From the NCBI GenBank assembly GCA_965243325.1, contig CBDEUQ010000003.1, positions 2,728,001-2,792,000 of the forward strand: 64,000 nucleotides of DNA, written 5' to 3'. Positions within the stretch are counted from its first letter, which is position 1, and each line of letters opens with the position of its first letter. Positions 18,401 through 27,417 of the stretch are shown here, in pieces. This DNA is from JANQOH01 sp965243325. Lineage in GTDB: Bacteria; Pseudomonadota; Alphaproteobacteria; UBA7887. Under the pieces are notes generated by a model that searched no databases, was not told the origin of the DNA, and saw only the letters and a program-made list of their open reading frames with translations. The position numbers and the translations under genes were made by a program.

Positions 18401-19252
18401 GACCCGGCCGGCGCCGAGCGCCTCGGCGAGGGGCCGCGCCGCGCTTCCCGGCGCCAGTGCCTTCGGTTGGCCCTTGTCAGGCTTCCAGCCCGTCAGGGTA
18501 ACCACCGAGAAGCGGCCCTCGTAGGGCGAGCCGGCCCGCGAGAGAAATCGGCGGAACGCCGCGCGCCCCAGGGGCGACCGCTTGGCAAGGGCGTTCGTTT
18601 CCCCCGCGCCGCGCAGGTCGGCGAGCAGACGGCGCGCATCGGCAAAGCGCACGGGCACGGAGGTCTCGTCCGCAACCGGCATGGCGAAGCCGGTGCGCTG
18701 CAACAGGCCGCCGGCCGTTCGCACGTCCACGAACGGCGAAATCCGCGCCCCCGCGCCGCCGCCGGACTCGAGCTCCGCCGCCGCGAGGTCGGCGCGCAGC
18801 CCGGCGAGCGTGCCGGCGCCGAACAGCGAGAGCAACGCCATGCCGTCCGGCCGCAGCACGCGCCGGACCTGGATCAGGGTGCCCGGAAGGTCGTTGACCC
18901 AATGCAGGCTCAGCGCGCTGACAACGAGATCGAAACTGTCTTCGCGGAAGGGAAGCGATTCCTCGTCGGCGGCGAGGGCGGGGCGGGGCGCGCGCGCCGC
19001 CATCGCCGGCGACAGGTCGGCGTGAACGAGGGTGTCGACCTTGTCGACGCCGGCGAGCGCGCGAGCCACGGGTCCGTCGTGGCAGCCGAGGTCGAGAGCG
19101 AAAGCGAAGCGGCGCCGGACGTCCGTCAGGCGTTCGACGAGATTGCCGGCCACGGCATCGAACAGGAAGCGATGACCGGCAAATCGCGCCGCCGCGCGGT
19201 CGCGCCGCCGACGCACGAGGCGCCGGTCGAAGACGTGGCGGTCGTCCGTCAT
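18383..19252 (-). CDS. SAM-dependent methyltransferase (BioC/NDUFAF5-like)
   Basis: A 289-residue class I methyltransferase. Motif I is ALDLGCHDGPVARAL; the acidic motif II region and SFDLVVSALSLHWVNDLPGTL follow, as in BioC and in the mitochondrial complex I factor NDUFAF5. NDUFAF5-type proteins start with a VFDRRLVRRRRDRAA-like segment, as here, so that homology is favoured over biotin synthesis; no biotin genes are nearby. Its 3' end overlaps the Nudix gene by 18 bases, and its start codon interlocks with the open frame of comF at CATG. Confidence 0.85.
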   Translation of the reverse strand: MTDDRHVFDRRLVRRRRDRAAARFAGHRFLFDAVAGNLVERLTDVRRRFAFALDLGCHDGPVARALAGVDKVDTLVHADLSPAMAARAPRPALAADEESLPFREDSFDLVVSALSLHWVNDLPGTLIQVRRVLRPDGMALLSLFGAGTLAGLRADLAAAELESGGGAGARISPFVDVRTAGGLLQRTGFAMPVADETSVPVRFADARRLLADLRGAGETNALAKRSPLGRAAFRRFLSRAGSPYEGRFSVVTLTGWKPDKGQPKALAPGSAARPLAEALGAGRVSRGQR

Positions 19253-19274
19253 GACCCTGCTAGACTGGTCGCTC

Positions 19275-20018
19275 ATGCTGCTTCCGTCCACCCTGCGGCG
19301 CTGCTTCGGGAGCGCGCTCGACGTTGTGCTGCCGCCGCTGTGCATGGCGTGCCGGACTCCCGTGGACGCGAGGGGCCTCCTGTGCCCGGAATGCTGGGGC
19401 GGGGTCGATTTCATTGCCGCGCCATACTGCGAGACGTGCGGCTCCCCCTTCCCGTACGACGAGGGAGAGGGAGCGATCTGCGCCCGCTGCGCCGCCGCGC
19501 CGCCGCATTTCGAGCGGGCGCGGGCGGCGATGCGCTACGACACCGTGGCGCGGCGCATCGTCGCCGGCTTCAAGTATGCCGACCGCCTGCATCTCGTCCC
19601 CGCGCTGGCGGCGTGGCTGGCACGCGCGGGCGAGGTCCTGCTCGCGGACGCCGACCTTCTCGCGCCGGTACCGCTGCACCGGCGGCGGCTGTTCGCGCGC
19701 CGCTTCAACCAATCCGCGGTCCTGGCGCTGGCGTTGTCCCGCCGGAGCGGTGTGCCGGCGGCCGTGGGAGCATTGGTCCGGCATCGCGCGACGCCGTCGC
19801 AGACCGGCCTGAACCGGGCACAGCGCGCGCGCAACGTCGGCGGCGCTTTCAGGGTGCCGGAGAAGGAGAGGACGACCGTCGAGGACAGCCGGATCGTCCT
19901 GGTCGACGACGTGCTGACCACGGGTGCGACGGCAGACGCCTGCGCGCGCACCCTGTTGCGCGCCGGTGCGCGGCGGGTGGACGTGCTCACGCTTGCCCGG
20001 GTGCCGACGACGGAATAG
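19275..20018 (+). CDS. ComF-family phosphoribosyltransferase-like protein
   Basis: A 247-residue ComF homologue. An N-terminal zinc-ribbon-like region has paired cysteines (CMAC, CPEC, CETCG, CARC); a C-terminal phosphoribosyltransferase fold has the PRPP loop IVLVDDVLTTGATADAC and the RRFNQSAVLA and RATPSQTGLNRAQRARNV motifs. In competent bacteria ComFC works in DNA uptake; in alphaproteobacteria the role is not established. The frame is open to an ATG at 19251 that overlaps the divergent methyltransferase start; I prefer the ATG at 19275 because it leaves the two genes unlinked, but this is not decided by the sequence. Confidence 0.88.
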   Translation: MLLPSTLRRCFGSALDVVLPPLCMACRTPVDARGLLCPECWGGVDFIAAPYCETCGSPFPYDEGEGAICARCAAAPPHFERARAAMRYDTVARRIVAGFKYADRLHLVPALAAWLARAGEVLLADADLLAPVPLHRRRLFARRFNQSAVLALALSRRSGVPAAVGALVRHRATPSQTGLNRAQRARNVGGAFRVPEKERTTVEDSRIVLVDDVLTTGATADACARTLLRAGARRVDVLTLARVPTTE

Positions 20019-20048
20019 CTTGCGCCGAAGCGTGGGCGGAGTGTCGAC

Positions 20049-20309
20049 ATGGCCGAGATCGAGATCTACGTGAGCCCGTTTTGCGGCTTTTGCCATCGCG
20101 CCAAGAGGCTCCTCGACACCAAGGGTGTCGCGTACCGGGAGATCGACATCTTCCGCGAGCCGGCGCGGCGCGAGGAAATGGTCGCCCGCGCCGGCGGGCG
20201 GCAGACGGTGCCGCAGATCTTCATCGCCGGGCGGCACATCGGCGGCTCCGACGACCTCATGGCGCTCGACTCGGAAGGCGAGCTCGACCCTCTGCTCGAC
20301 AGCGCATGA
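20049..20309 (+). CDS. grxC: glutaredoxin (GrxC-type) with a CGFC active site
   Basis: An 86-residue glutaredoxin that reduces disulfides and mixed glutathione disulfides. The active site is Cys12-Gly-Phe-Cys15; dithiol GrxC proteins normally have CPYC, and monothiol ones CGFS. The cis-Pro TVPQIF motif and the GGSDDL glutathione site are present. It lies 30 bases after comF, and its TGA overlaps the ATG of the nitrilase gene, a coupling also seen in other alphaproteobacteria. The CGFC combination may affect Fe-S binding or redox potential. Confidence 0.92.
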   Translation: MAEIEIYVSPFCGFCHRAKRLLDTKGVAYREIDIFREPARREEMVARAGGRQTVPQIFIAGRHIGGSDDLMALDSEGELDPLLDSA

Positions 20310-21148
20310 CGCTGCGCGCGGCCTGCGTCCAGCTCACGGCAACGCCCGACCGCGCCGCCGGCGTCGCCGCGGCGTGCGGGCGCGTGCGCGAGGCGGCGGC
20401 GAACGGCGCCCGCCTCGTCATGCTGCCGGAAAACGCGACGATGCTCGCCGGCGGCCGGGCGATGCACGACGCGGCGCCGGCGCCGGGCGACCATCCCGCG
20501 CGGGCGGCGCTGGCCGAAGCGGCGCGCGAGACGGGCACGTGGGTGCTCGCCGGCAGCCTTGCGGAACGGGCCGACGAGACCCGGCTCGCCAACCGGTCGG
20601 TGCTGTTCGACGACCGCGGCGCCGTCGCCGGCGAGTACGACAAGATCCACATGTTCGACGTCGATCTCGGCGACGAATCCTATCGCGAGTCCGAGTCGTA
20701 CCGGCCGGGTAGCCGAGCGCTGGTCGCCCGCACGCCGTGGGGCGGCCTCGGCATGACGGTGTGCTACGATCTGCGGTTTCCGGCGCTGTTTCGCGCGCTC
20801 GCCCAGGCCGGTGCCCGGATGCTTGCGGTGCCGTCCGCATTCACCGTGCCGACCGGGCGAGACCACTGGCACGCGCTGCTGCGCGCGCGGGCGATCGAGA
20901 CCGGATGCTTCGTCTTCGCGCCGGCGCAGTGCGGCGTTCACTACGGCAGACGGCGAACGTACGGCCACAGCCTGATCGTCGGCCCGTGGGGCGACATCCT
21001 CGCCGACGGCGGCGACGAGCCGGGCATCGTCTATGCCGAGATCGATCCGGCGGAAACCGACCGCGCCCGGCGCAAGGTGCCGAGCCTGTGGCACGACCGC
21101 GACTATGCGCCGCCGGAGCCCCTCAAGGTGCCGCGGGCGGCGGAGTGA
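20306..21148 (+). CDS. carbon-nitrogen hydrolase (nitrilase superfamily; deaminated glutathione amidase-like)
   Basis: A 280-residue amidase with the Glu-Lys-Cys triad: Glu42 (LPENA), Lys113 (YDKIHMFD) and Cys153 (VCYDLRFP). The YDKIHMFDVD and DHWHALLRARAIE segments are those of the Nit1/NitA branch, which hydrolyses deaminated glutathione. Position directly after glutaredoxin, with an ATGA overlap, fits a glutathione-linked repair role, though that is inference. The 3' end overlaps convergent argB by 26 bases. Confidence 0.9.
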   Translation: MTLRAACVQLTATPDRAAGVAAACGRVREAAANGARLVMLPENATMLAGGRAMHDAAPAPGDHPARAALAEAARETGTWVLAGSLAERADETRLANRSVLFDDRGAVAGEYDKIHMFDVDLGDESYRESESYRPGSRALVARTPWGGLGMTVCYDLRFPALFRALAQAGARMLAVPSAFTVPTGRDHWHALLRARAIETGCFVFAPAQCGVHYGRRRTYGHSLIVGPWGDILADGGDEPGIVYAEIDPAETDRARRKVPSLWHDRDYAPPEPLKVPRAAE

Positions 21149-22058
21149 CCTGGCTGGCCTCGGCGATCATCGTGCCGATGCCGTGGGCGGTAAAGATTTC
21201 CAGCAACAGGACGTGGGGAATGCGGCCGTCGAGGATGTGCGCCGCCGCCGTCCGGCCACCGACTGCGGCGATGCACGTCTCGATCTTGGGCACCATGCCG
21301 CCCCGCACCGTGCCGTCGGCGACCAGCGCCTGCGCCTCGCCGGGGTCGAGACGGCTGATCGGGCGCCCCGAACTGCCGAGCACGCCGGCGACATCGGTCA
21401 GCATCAGCAGCTTGCTGGCCGCCAGCGCGTCGGCGATGGCGCCCGCCGCCGTATCGGCGTTGATGTTGTAGGTCTCGCCGTCCTCGCCGATACCGATCGG
21501 CGCGACCACGGGAACGATATCGGACTTCGCAAGGCTCTCGAGCACGCGGGTATCGACAGCCACCGGCTCGCCGACGAACCCGAGGTCGAGCACGCGCTCG
21601 ATGTTGGAATCGGGGTCGCGCACCCGGCGCGCCAGCTTGCGCGCACGGATCAGGCCGCCGTCCTTGCCGCAAATGCCGATCGCCGTGCCGCCGGCTTCGC
21701 CGATCGCCATGGCCACCTGCTTGTTGATCGATCCGGCAAGGACCATCTCGACAATCTCGACCGTTGCGCGGTCGGTCACCCGCAGCCCGTGCTCGAACGA
21801 GGTCTCGATGTTCAGCCGTGCGAGCATGCTGCCGATCTGCGGGCCGCCGCCGTGCACCACCACGGGGTTGATGCCGACCTGCTTGAGCAGCACGACGTCG
21901 CGGGCGAACGAGCGCGACAGCGCCGGCTCGACCATGGCGTTGCCGCCGTACTTGATGACGAAGGTCTCGCCGGCGAAACGGCGCATGTACGGCAGAGCCT
22001 CGGACAGGGTCGCGGCCTTTGCCAGCCAGTCGGGCGAAACGGAATCGGAAGCGCTCAT
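21123..22058 (-). CDS. argB: acetylglutamate kinase
   Basis: Phosphorylates N-acetylglutamate, step two of arginine biosynthesis. The 311-residue length is normal for the Arg-sensitive type. Motifs include VIKYGGNAM, LLKQVGINPVVVHGGGPQI, ALSRSFARDVVLLKQ, and NINADTAAGAIADAL with the C-terminal LTDVAGVL. It is the last gene of the rpmH-rnpA-yidD-yidC-engB unit, 12 bases after engB. The N-terminal extension of about 25 residues resembles that of arginine-inhibited, hexameric enzymes; feedback inhibition is therefore likely but inferred. Confidence 0.96.
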   Translation of the reverse strand: MSASDSVSPDWLAKAATLSEALPYMRRFAGETFVIKYGGNAMVEPALSRSFARDVVLLKQVGINPVVVHGGGPQIGSMLARLNIETSFEHGLRVTDRATVEIVEMVLAGSINKQVAMAIGEAGGTAIGICGKDGGLIRARKLARRVRDPDSNIERVLDLGFVGEPVAVDTRVLESLAKSDIVPVVAPIGIGEDGETYNINADTAAGAIADALAASKLLMLTDVAGVLGSSGRPISRLDPGEAQALVADGTVRGGMVPKIETCIAAVGGRTAAAHILDGRIPHVLLLEIFTAHGIGTMIAEASQVTPPPAAP

Positions 22059-22070
22059 GGCGGCGCGACT

Positions 22071-22718
22071 CTAGCCCGCCGCCGCGAGCGCGGCCAGTTC
22101 GGCACGCAGGACGGGGATGCCGGCACCGCCCCGGGCGCTCGTCGCGACGATGACGGGGTAGGCCGCCGCGTGTGCGGCAAGCGACGCCTCGAGCTCGCGG
22201 ACGTGGCGTTCGACGGCCGCGGCGGCGATCTTGTCGGTCTTGGTCAACACCAGTTGATAGGCCACCGCCGCCCGGTCGAGCAGCGCCATCGCCCGGCGGT
22301 CGGGAGGCTTGAGGCCGCGGCGGATATCGACCAGCAGCACGGCGCGCCGCAGATTCGGACGCCCGCGCAGGTAGGCGTCGACAAGCCCGGTCCATGCCGC
22401 GACCTCGCTCCTGGCCGCCCGGGCATAGCCGTAGCCGGGGAGATCCACGAGCCGCAGGCGACTCTCGCCGAGCGAGAAGAAGTTGATCTGGCGCGTGCGC
22501 CCGGGCGTGTTCGACGTTCGCGCCAGATTCCGCCGCCCGGTGAGTGCGTTGATCAGGCTCGACTTGCCGACGTTGGAGCGGCCGGCGAACGCCACTTCGA
22601 TGCCCGCGGGCTCCGGCAGCCGGTCGATGCGCGCCGCGGCGGCGGTGAACGTGCAAGCCCGCGCGAACAACCGCCGACCCGCTTCGAGCGCCGCCGCATC
22701 CGGCTCGCCCGCGCGCAC
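22071..22718 (-). CDS. engB: ribosome biogenesis GTP-binding protein EngB (YihA/YsxC)
   Basis: An essential-type GTPase acting in 50S subunit assembly. The 215-residue protein has G1 AGRSNVGKSS, a G2/switch I segment TSNTPGRTRQINFF, G3 DLPGYG, G4 TKTD and G5 TSARG. The start is GTG at 22716-22718, one base after the yidC stop, indicating translational coupling. The gene order yidC-engB-argB is common in alphaproteobacteria, which supports the assignment. Confidence 0.96.
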   Translation of the reverse strand: MRAGEPDAAALEAGRRLFARACTFTAAAARIDRLPEPAGIEVAFAGRSNVGKSSLINALTGRRNLARTSNTPGRTRQINFFSLGESRLRLVDLPGYGYARAARSEVAAWTGLVDAYLRGRPNLRRAVLLVDIRRGLKPPDRRAMALLDRAAVAYQLVLTKTDKIAAAAVERHVRELEASLAAHAAAYPVIVATSARGGAGIPVLRAELAALAAAG

Positions 22719-22719
22719 G

Positions 22720-24432
22720 TTACGTGGGCGCCGGCTGCGCCTTGTCGGCCCGGCGCATGATCACCCACTGCTGGGCGATGGACAGGATGTTGTTCCATGT
22801 CCAGTAGATCACCAGACCGGCCGGGAAGGTGGCGAACAGGAAGGTAAAGACGATCGGCAGCATCATCAGAATCTTTGCCTGAATCGGATCAGGCGGCGCC
22901 GGGTTGATTTTCTGCTGGAGAAACATGGTGAGGCCCATGAGCAGCGGCCACACGCCGATGCCGAGAAATTCCGGCGGCGTGAACGGCAGCAGGCCGAACA
23001 GGTTGAACATGCTGGTCGGGTCGCGCTCCGACAGATCGTGAATCCAGCCGTAGAACGGCGCCTGCCGCATCTCGATCGAGACGAACAAAACCTTGTAAAG
23101 CGCGAAGAACACGGGGATCTGAACGAGAATGGGGAGGCAGCCCGCCATCGGGTTGGCCTTCTCCCTCTTGTAGAGCGCCATGACCTCCTGGTTCATCTTC
23201 TGCCGGTCTTCGCCGAACTTCTCGCGCAACGCCATCATCTTCGGCTGAAGGTCCTTCAGCTTGCGCATCGCCTTGAACGACTTGTTGGCGAGCGGGAAGA
23301 AGACGATGCGGACGAGGACCGTGAACAGCAGAATGGCGAGACCGAAATTGCCGAGCCAGCCGTAAAACGCGTTCAGGACATAGAAGAAGGGCTTGGTCAG
23401 AAAATAGAACCAGCCGAAATCGACCGCGAGATCGAAGCGCGGGATGCCGAGCTCGTCGCGGTACCGGTCGAGCAGGGTCACTTCCTTGGCACCCGCGAAC
23501 AATCGGTTCGTGACCTCGGCGCGCTGTCCGGGCGCAACCGTCACGGCGGGCAGCAGGAAATCCACCTGAAACTTTTCGCGACCGCCGCGCTTGGCGTAGT
23601 GGAAGCGGTTGAGCGCCTCGAGCGACTGGTCGGGAATCAGCGCCGCGAGCCAGTACTTGTCGGTAATGCCGATCCAGCCGCCGGTGCTCGCGTGCTCGAC
23701 CGCCTGCCCATCGCGCAGGTCGGAATAGTCGATCTCCTCGAGGGTGCCGTCGAAGACGCCGAGCGGGCCTTCGTGAAGGATGAAGAAACCGAGAGTGTCC
23801 GGCTCATCCGTGCGGCTGACGAGACCGTACGGGAAGAGGGTCAGCGCGGCGCTGCCGCGGTTGACCACGCTCTGGGTCACCGTGAACATGTAGTCCGCGT
23901 CGAGAACGATCGTGCGCTCGAACCGCAACGGGCCGCCGTCGTCCCACACCAGAGTCACCGGGCTGTCGGACGTCAGTGCGTTGCGGCTCGGCTGCCAGCG
24001 CGCGTCGGGCGGCGGCACGAGCGCGGCGGTTTCCGGATCGCCGCCCGTCCATCCGAACTCGGCGTAATACGGATGGTCCGACCCGGCGGGCGCGAACAGC
24101 GTGATGTCGGGGCTGTCGGCGTCGAGTGTCTCGCGATAGCCGGTCAGCACGAGGTCGTCGATACGCCCGCCTTCGAGGGCGATGGAGCCGCTCAGGCGGT
24201 CCCCCGCACGACCGCCGACGGGGAGTCGGGGGCCGGTGTCGACGGTCTCGACAACCTCGGGCACGGCGCCGCCGGGCACCGCCTGCGGCACCGGCACGTC
24301 GCTTCCCGCGTCGATCGCGGCCGGCGCGTCTTCCTCCGGCGGCGGGGCCGGCGGCGGAAAGAGGGCCTGGAAGGCGAACAGAATCGCCACCGAGAACAGA
24401 ATCGCCAGCAGGAGGTTGCGCTGGTCGTGCAC
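22720..24432 (-). CDS. yidC: membrane protein insertase YidC
   Basis: Inserts inner-membrane proteins alone or with SecYEG. At 570 residues it is the Gram-negative type: TM1 near residues 5-22 (DQRNLLLAILFSVAILFAFQ), a large periplasmic beta-sandwich domain, then the conserved C-terminal bundle (FGWFYFLTKPFFYVLNAFYGWLGNFGLAIL, the Lys/Glu-rich cytoplasmic hairpin, GCLPILVQIPVFFALYKVL, and PAGLVIYWTWNNILSIAQQ). The start is a GTG just before HDQRNLLLAI, where homologues have MNDQRN; it lies 3-5 bases past the yidD TGA, so the two genes are adjoining or overlapping. Confidence 0.96.
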   Translation of the reverse strand: MHDQRNLLLAILFSVAILFAFQALFPPPAPPPEEDAPAAIDAGSDVPVPQAVPGGAVPEVVETVDTGPRLPVGGRAGDRLSGSIALEGGRIDDLVLTGYRETLDADSPDITLFAPAGSDHPYYAEFGWTGGDPETAALVPPPDARWQPSRNALTSDSPVTLVWDDGGPLRFERTIVLDADYMFTVTQSVVNRGSAALTLFPYGLVSRTDEPDTLGFFILHEGPLGVFDGTLEEIDYSDLRDGQAVEHASTGGWIGITDKYWLAALIPDQSLEALNRFHYAKRGGREKFQVDFLLPAVTVAPGQRAEVTNRLFAGAKEVTLLDRYRDELGIPRFDLAVDFGWFYFLTKPFFYVLNAFYGWLGNFGLAILLFTVLVRIVFFPLANKSFKAMRKLKDLQPKMMALREKFGEDRQKMNQEVMALYKREKANPMAGCLPILVQIPVFFALYKVLFVSIEMRQAPFYGWIHDLSERDPTSMFNLFGLLPFTPPEFLGIGVWPLLMGLTMFLQQKINPAPPDPIQAKILMMLPIVFTFLFATFPAGLVIYWTWNNILSIAQQWVIMRRADKAQPAPT

Positions 24433-24434
24433 CG

Positions 24435-24689
24435 TCAACGCTTCCCGGCGGCGCGCGCCGACGATGGCTCGGGGACCGGATCGTAGCCGAATCCGGCCCA
24501 GGGGTGGCAGCGCGCGATACGGCATACGGCGAGCCATCCGCCGCGCAGCGCCCCGTGCCGCGACAGCGCCTCGAGCGCGTATGCCGAACAGCTCGGCGTG
24601 TAGCGGCACGCGTTCGGCAGCAGCGGGCTGACGGCGAGGCGATAGAAGCAGACGAGGGCGCGCAGTCCCCGGGCGGCGAGGCCCGTCAT
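24435..24689 (-). CDS. yidD: membrane protein insertion efficiency factor YidD
   Basis: An 84-residue protein with the family core FYRLAVSPLLPNACRYTPSCSAYALEALSRHG and RIARCHPWAGFGYDPVP, including its conserved cysteines. It assists YidC-dependent insertion. The ATG at 24687-24689 overlaps the rnpA stop (ATGA), and the following yidC start is a few bases away, so it is embedded in the rpmH-rnpA-yidD-yidC unit. Confidence 0.94.
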   Translation of the reverse strand: MTGLAARGLRALVCFYRLAVSPLLPNACRYTPSCSAYALEALSRHGALRGGWLAVCRIARCHPWAGFGYDPVPEPSSARAAGKR

Positions 24690-25051
24690 TGCGCCGCGGG
24701 GCGCAACGCGCCGAGCCTCGCCAGGGCGTGTTCGAGGTCGGCGACGAGATCGGCGAAACCGCGCTCGGCGGTGGTCCGCCGCGCGATCAGCACGTAGTCG
24801 CGGTCGACCGCGGCGCTGGCGGGCATGACCGCGCCCGCCGCCGCCCGCAGACGGCGCCGGGCGCGATTGCGGACCACCGCGCCGCCGATACGGCGGCTGG
24901 CGGTGAAGCCGACGCGCGGCAAGTCGCCGGAAATGTCCGTCGGCCGCCGCGCACACTGCAGCACCAGACCCGGCATCGCCATGTGCCGACCGCTCCGCGT
25001 CAGGCGCACAAAATCCTGGCGCCGCGTGAGCCGCGGCAGTCGGCAAGACAC
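24686..25051 (-). CDS. rnpA: ribonuclease P protein component
   Basis: The protein subunit of RNase P, which matures tRNA 5' ends. At 121 residues it has RLTRRQDFVRLTRSGRH at the start and the family signature in GFTASRRIGGAVVRNRARRRLRAA, the basic helix that binds the RNA subunit. The start is GTG at 25049-25051 (VSCRLPRLTRR). It lies 19 bases after rpmH, as usual. Confidence 0.94.
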   Translation of the reverse strand: MSCRLPRLTRRQDFVRLTRSGRHMAMPGLVLQCARRPTDISGDLPRVGFTASRRIGGAVVRNRARRRLRAAAGAVMPASAAVDRDYVLIARRTTAERGFADLVADLEHALARLGALRPAAQ

Positions 25052-25070
25052 GGTTTCGGTCGGGGACGCG

Positions 25071-25205
25071 TCAGGCGGACAGGCGTTTCCGCCCCTTGGC
25101 GCGGCGCCGCGACAGCACTCGCCTGCCGCCGACGCCGGCCATGCGGGCGCGGAAGCCGTGCCGCCGTTTACGCACGAGAACGCTTGGTTGATATGTCCGT
25201 TTCAC
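25071..25205 (-). CDS. rpmH: 50S ribosomal protein L34
   Basis: A 44-residue basic protein starting with GTG as VKRTYQPSVLVRKRRHGF and ending AKGRKRLSA, the complete L34 sequence pattern. First gene of the rpmH-rnpA-yidD-yidC-engB-argB unit, with a near-consensus promoter 43-71 bases upstream. Confidence 0.97.
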   Translation of the reverse strand: MKRTYQPSVLVRKRRHGFRARMAGVGGRRVLSRRRAKGRKRLSA

Positions 25206-25247
25206 CGGCTGCCCTCCGTCGCGCGCGGGTCGCGAAATCGCGCCGCC

Positions 25248-25276
25248 GTAATACGATTCAGACCGGACCGAGTCAA
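25248..25276 (-). promoter_or_regulatory. sigma70-type promoter of the rpmH operon
   Basis: On the minus strand TTGACT (25271-25276) and TATTAC (25248-25253) are separated by exactly 17 bp, ahead of the rpmH GTG at 25205. It is one of the clearest promoter matches in the window and fits a strongly expressed ribosomal protein gene. Confidence 0.65.
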
Positions 25277-25378
25277 CGATACGGCAGACGGCCGTGTCCC
25301 GGTTCGGCGTGCTTGCGGGCATGACGGTCCCGGCAGCGCCGCGCCGTTCCCGCCGGTCGGACCCGACTCCCCGTTCGC

Positions 25379-25420
25379 GTCACCCCGGACGGAGCGGAGC
25401 GACGATCCGGAGTCCAGGGC
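25379..25420. repeat. REP-like palindromic element (copy 2)
   Basis: Begins GTCACCCCGGA and ends TCCGGAGTCCAGGG, with a pairing CCGGA/TCCGG core around a GGAGCGGAGCGAC loop. It resembles the element at 11431-11518. It lies in the 317-base gap between rpmH and the MoxR gene; apart from this repeat and the two promoters I see nothing coding in that gap. Confidence 0.5.
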
Positions 25421-25447
25421 AAGCGGCACGGCAGTCGGTGGCTTTCG

Positions 25448-25477
25448 TTGTTTGCGATTTCTCGGCTGTGTTATAGC
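25448..25477 (+). promoter_or_regulatory. candidate promoter of the MoxR/Bat cluster
   Basis: TTGTTT (25448-25453) and TATAGC (25472-25477) with an 18-bp spacer, 46 bases upstream of the MoxR start. A moderate match read by eye. Confidence 0.35.
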
Positions 25478-25522
25478 TGCCGCCGCAGCCACCGGTCCAA
25501 AACCACCGATCGCAAGACGACC

Positions 25523-26511
25523 ATGCCGCTAGATGTCGGAGAGATCGACGCGCGCGTTCAGGAGCAGGGCGCCTTCGTCAGCCGCTTGATGACGGCGCTG
25601 GGACGCACCATCGTCGGCCAGAAATACATGCTCGAACGCCTGCTCGTGGGGCTGCTGGCGAACGGCCACGTGCTGATCGAAGGCGCGCCGGGACTCGCCA
25701 AGACGCGCGCGGCGACGGCGCTGGCGCAGGCGCTGCACTCCGACTACCAGCGAATCCAGTTCACGCCGGACCTGTTGCCGGCCGACCTCGTCGGCACTCT
25801 CATCTACCAGCCGCAGTCCGGCGAATTCCGCGTCCGCAAGGGCCCGGTGTTCGCCAATCTCGTGCTCGCCGACGAGATCAACCGGGCGCCGGCGAAGGTG
25901 CAGAGCGCGCTGCTGGAGGCGATGCAGGAGAACCAGGTCACGATCGGCGAGGAAAGTTTCGCCCTGCCGCAGCCGTTCCTGGTCCTTGCGACCCAGAACC
26001 CGCTGGAGCAGGAAGGCACCTATCCGCTGCCCGAAGCGCAGACCGACCGCTTCATGCTCAAGCTGCGCATCACCTATCCGGCGCGCGACGAGGAACTGGA
26101 GATCCTCGAGCGCATGGCGACGACGGCACGCGAGGAACCGGTGGACGCGGTCACCGACACGGCGGCCATTCTCGCCGCGCGAAAGGTCGTCGACACCGTG
26201 TACATCGACGACAAGATCAAGAACTACATCGTCGATCTCGTGCTCGCCACCCGCGAACCGGCCGCGCACGGTCTGGAAGACCTTGCCCGCTTCATTGACT
26301 TCGGCGCGTCGCCGCGAGCCTCGATCTATCTCGCGCTGGCGGCACGGGCCATGGCGTTCATTCAGGGCCGCGGCTACGTCACGCCGCACGACGTGAAGTC
26401 GATCGGCCACGACGTGCTGCGCCACCGGGTGCTGATCACCTACGAAGCCGAGGCGGCGGAAATGTCGGTCGAGGAGATCATCCAGCAGATTTTCGATCGT
26501 ATGCCGGTGCC

Positions 26512-26515
<4 letters not shown>
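25523..26515 (+). CDS. MoxR-family AAA+ ATPase
   Basis: A 330-residue AAA+ chaperone-like ATPase. Walker A is GAPGLAKT, Walker B LADEINRAPAKVQSALLEAMQE, sensor 1 ATQNPLEQEGTYPLPEAQTDRF, and there is a C-terminal lid with ASPRASIYLALAARAMAF. MoxR proteins act with VWA-domain partners to assemble or activate envelope or enzyme complexes; two such VWA proteins follow in the same operon. Its stop overlaps the GTG of the DUF58 gene, so the whole block is likely one transcript. Confidence 0.95.

Positions 26516-27413
<898 letters not shown>

Positions 27414-27417
<4 letters not shown>

Noticed and set aside
24435..25322. Chromosome origin next to rpmH-rnpA
   Set aside because: No dnaA, no cluster of DnaA boxes and no AT-rich unwinding region is visible; in alphaproteobacteria oriC is usually elsewhere.
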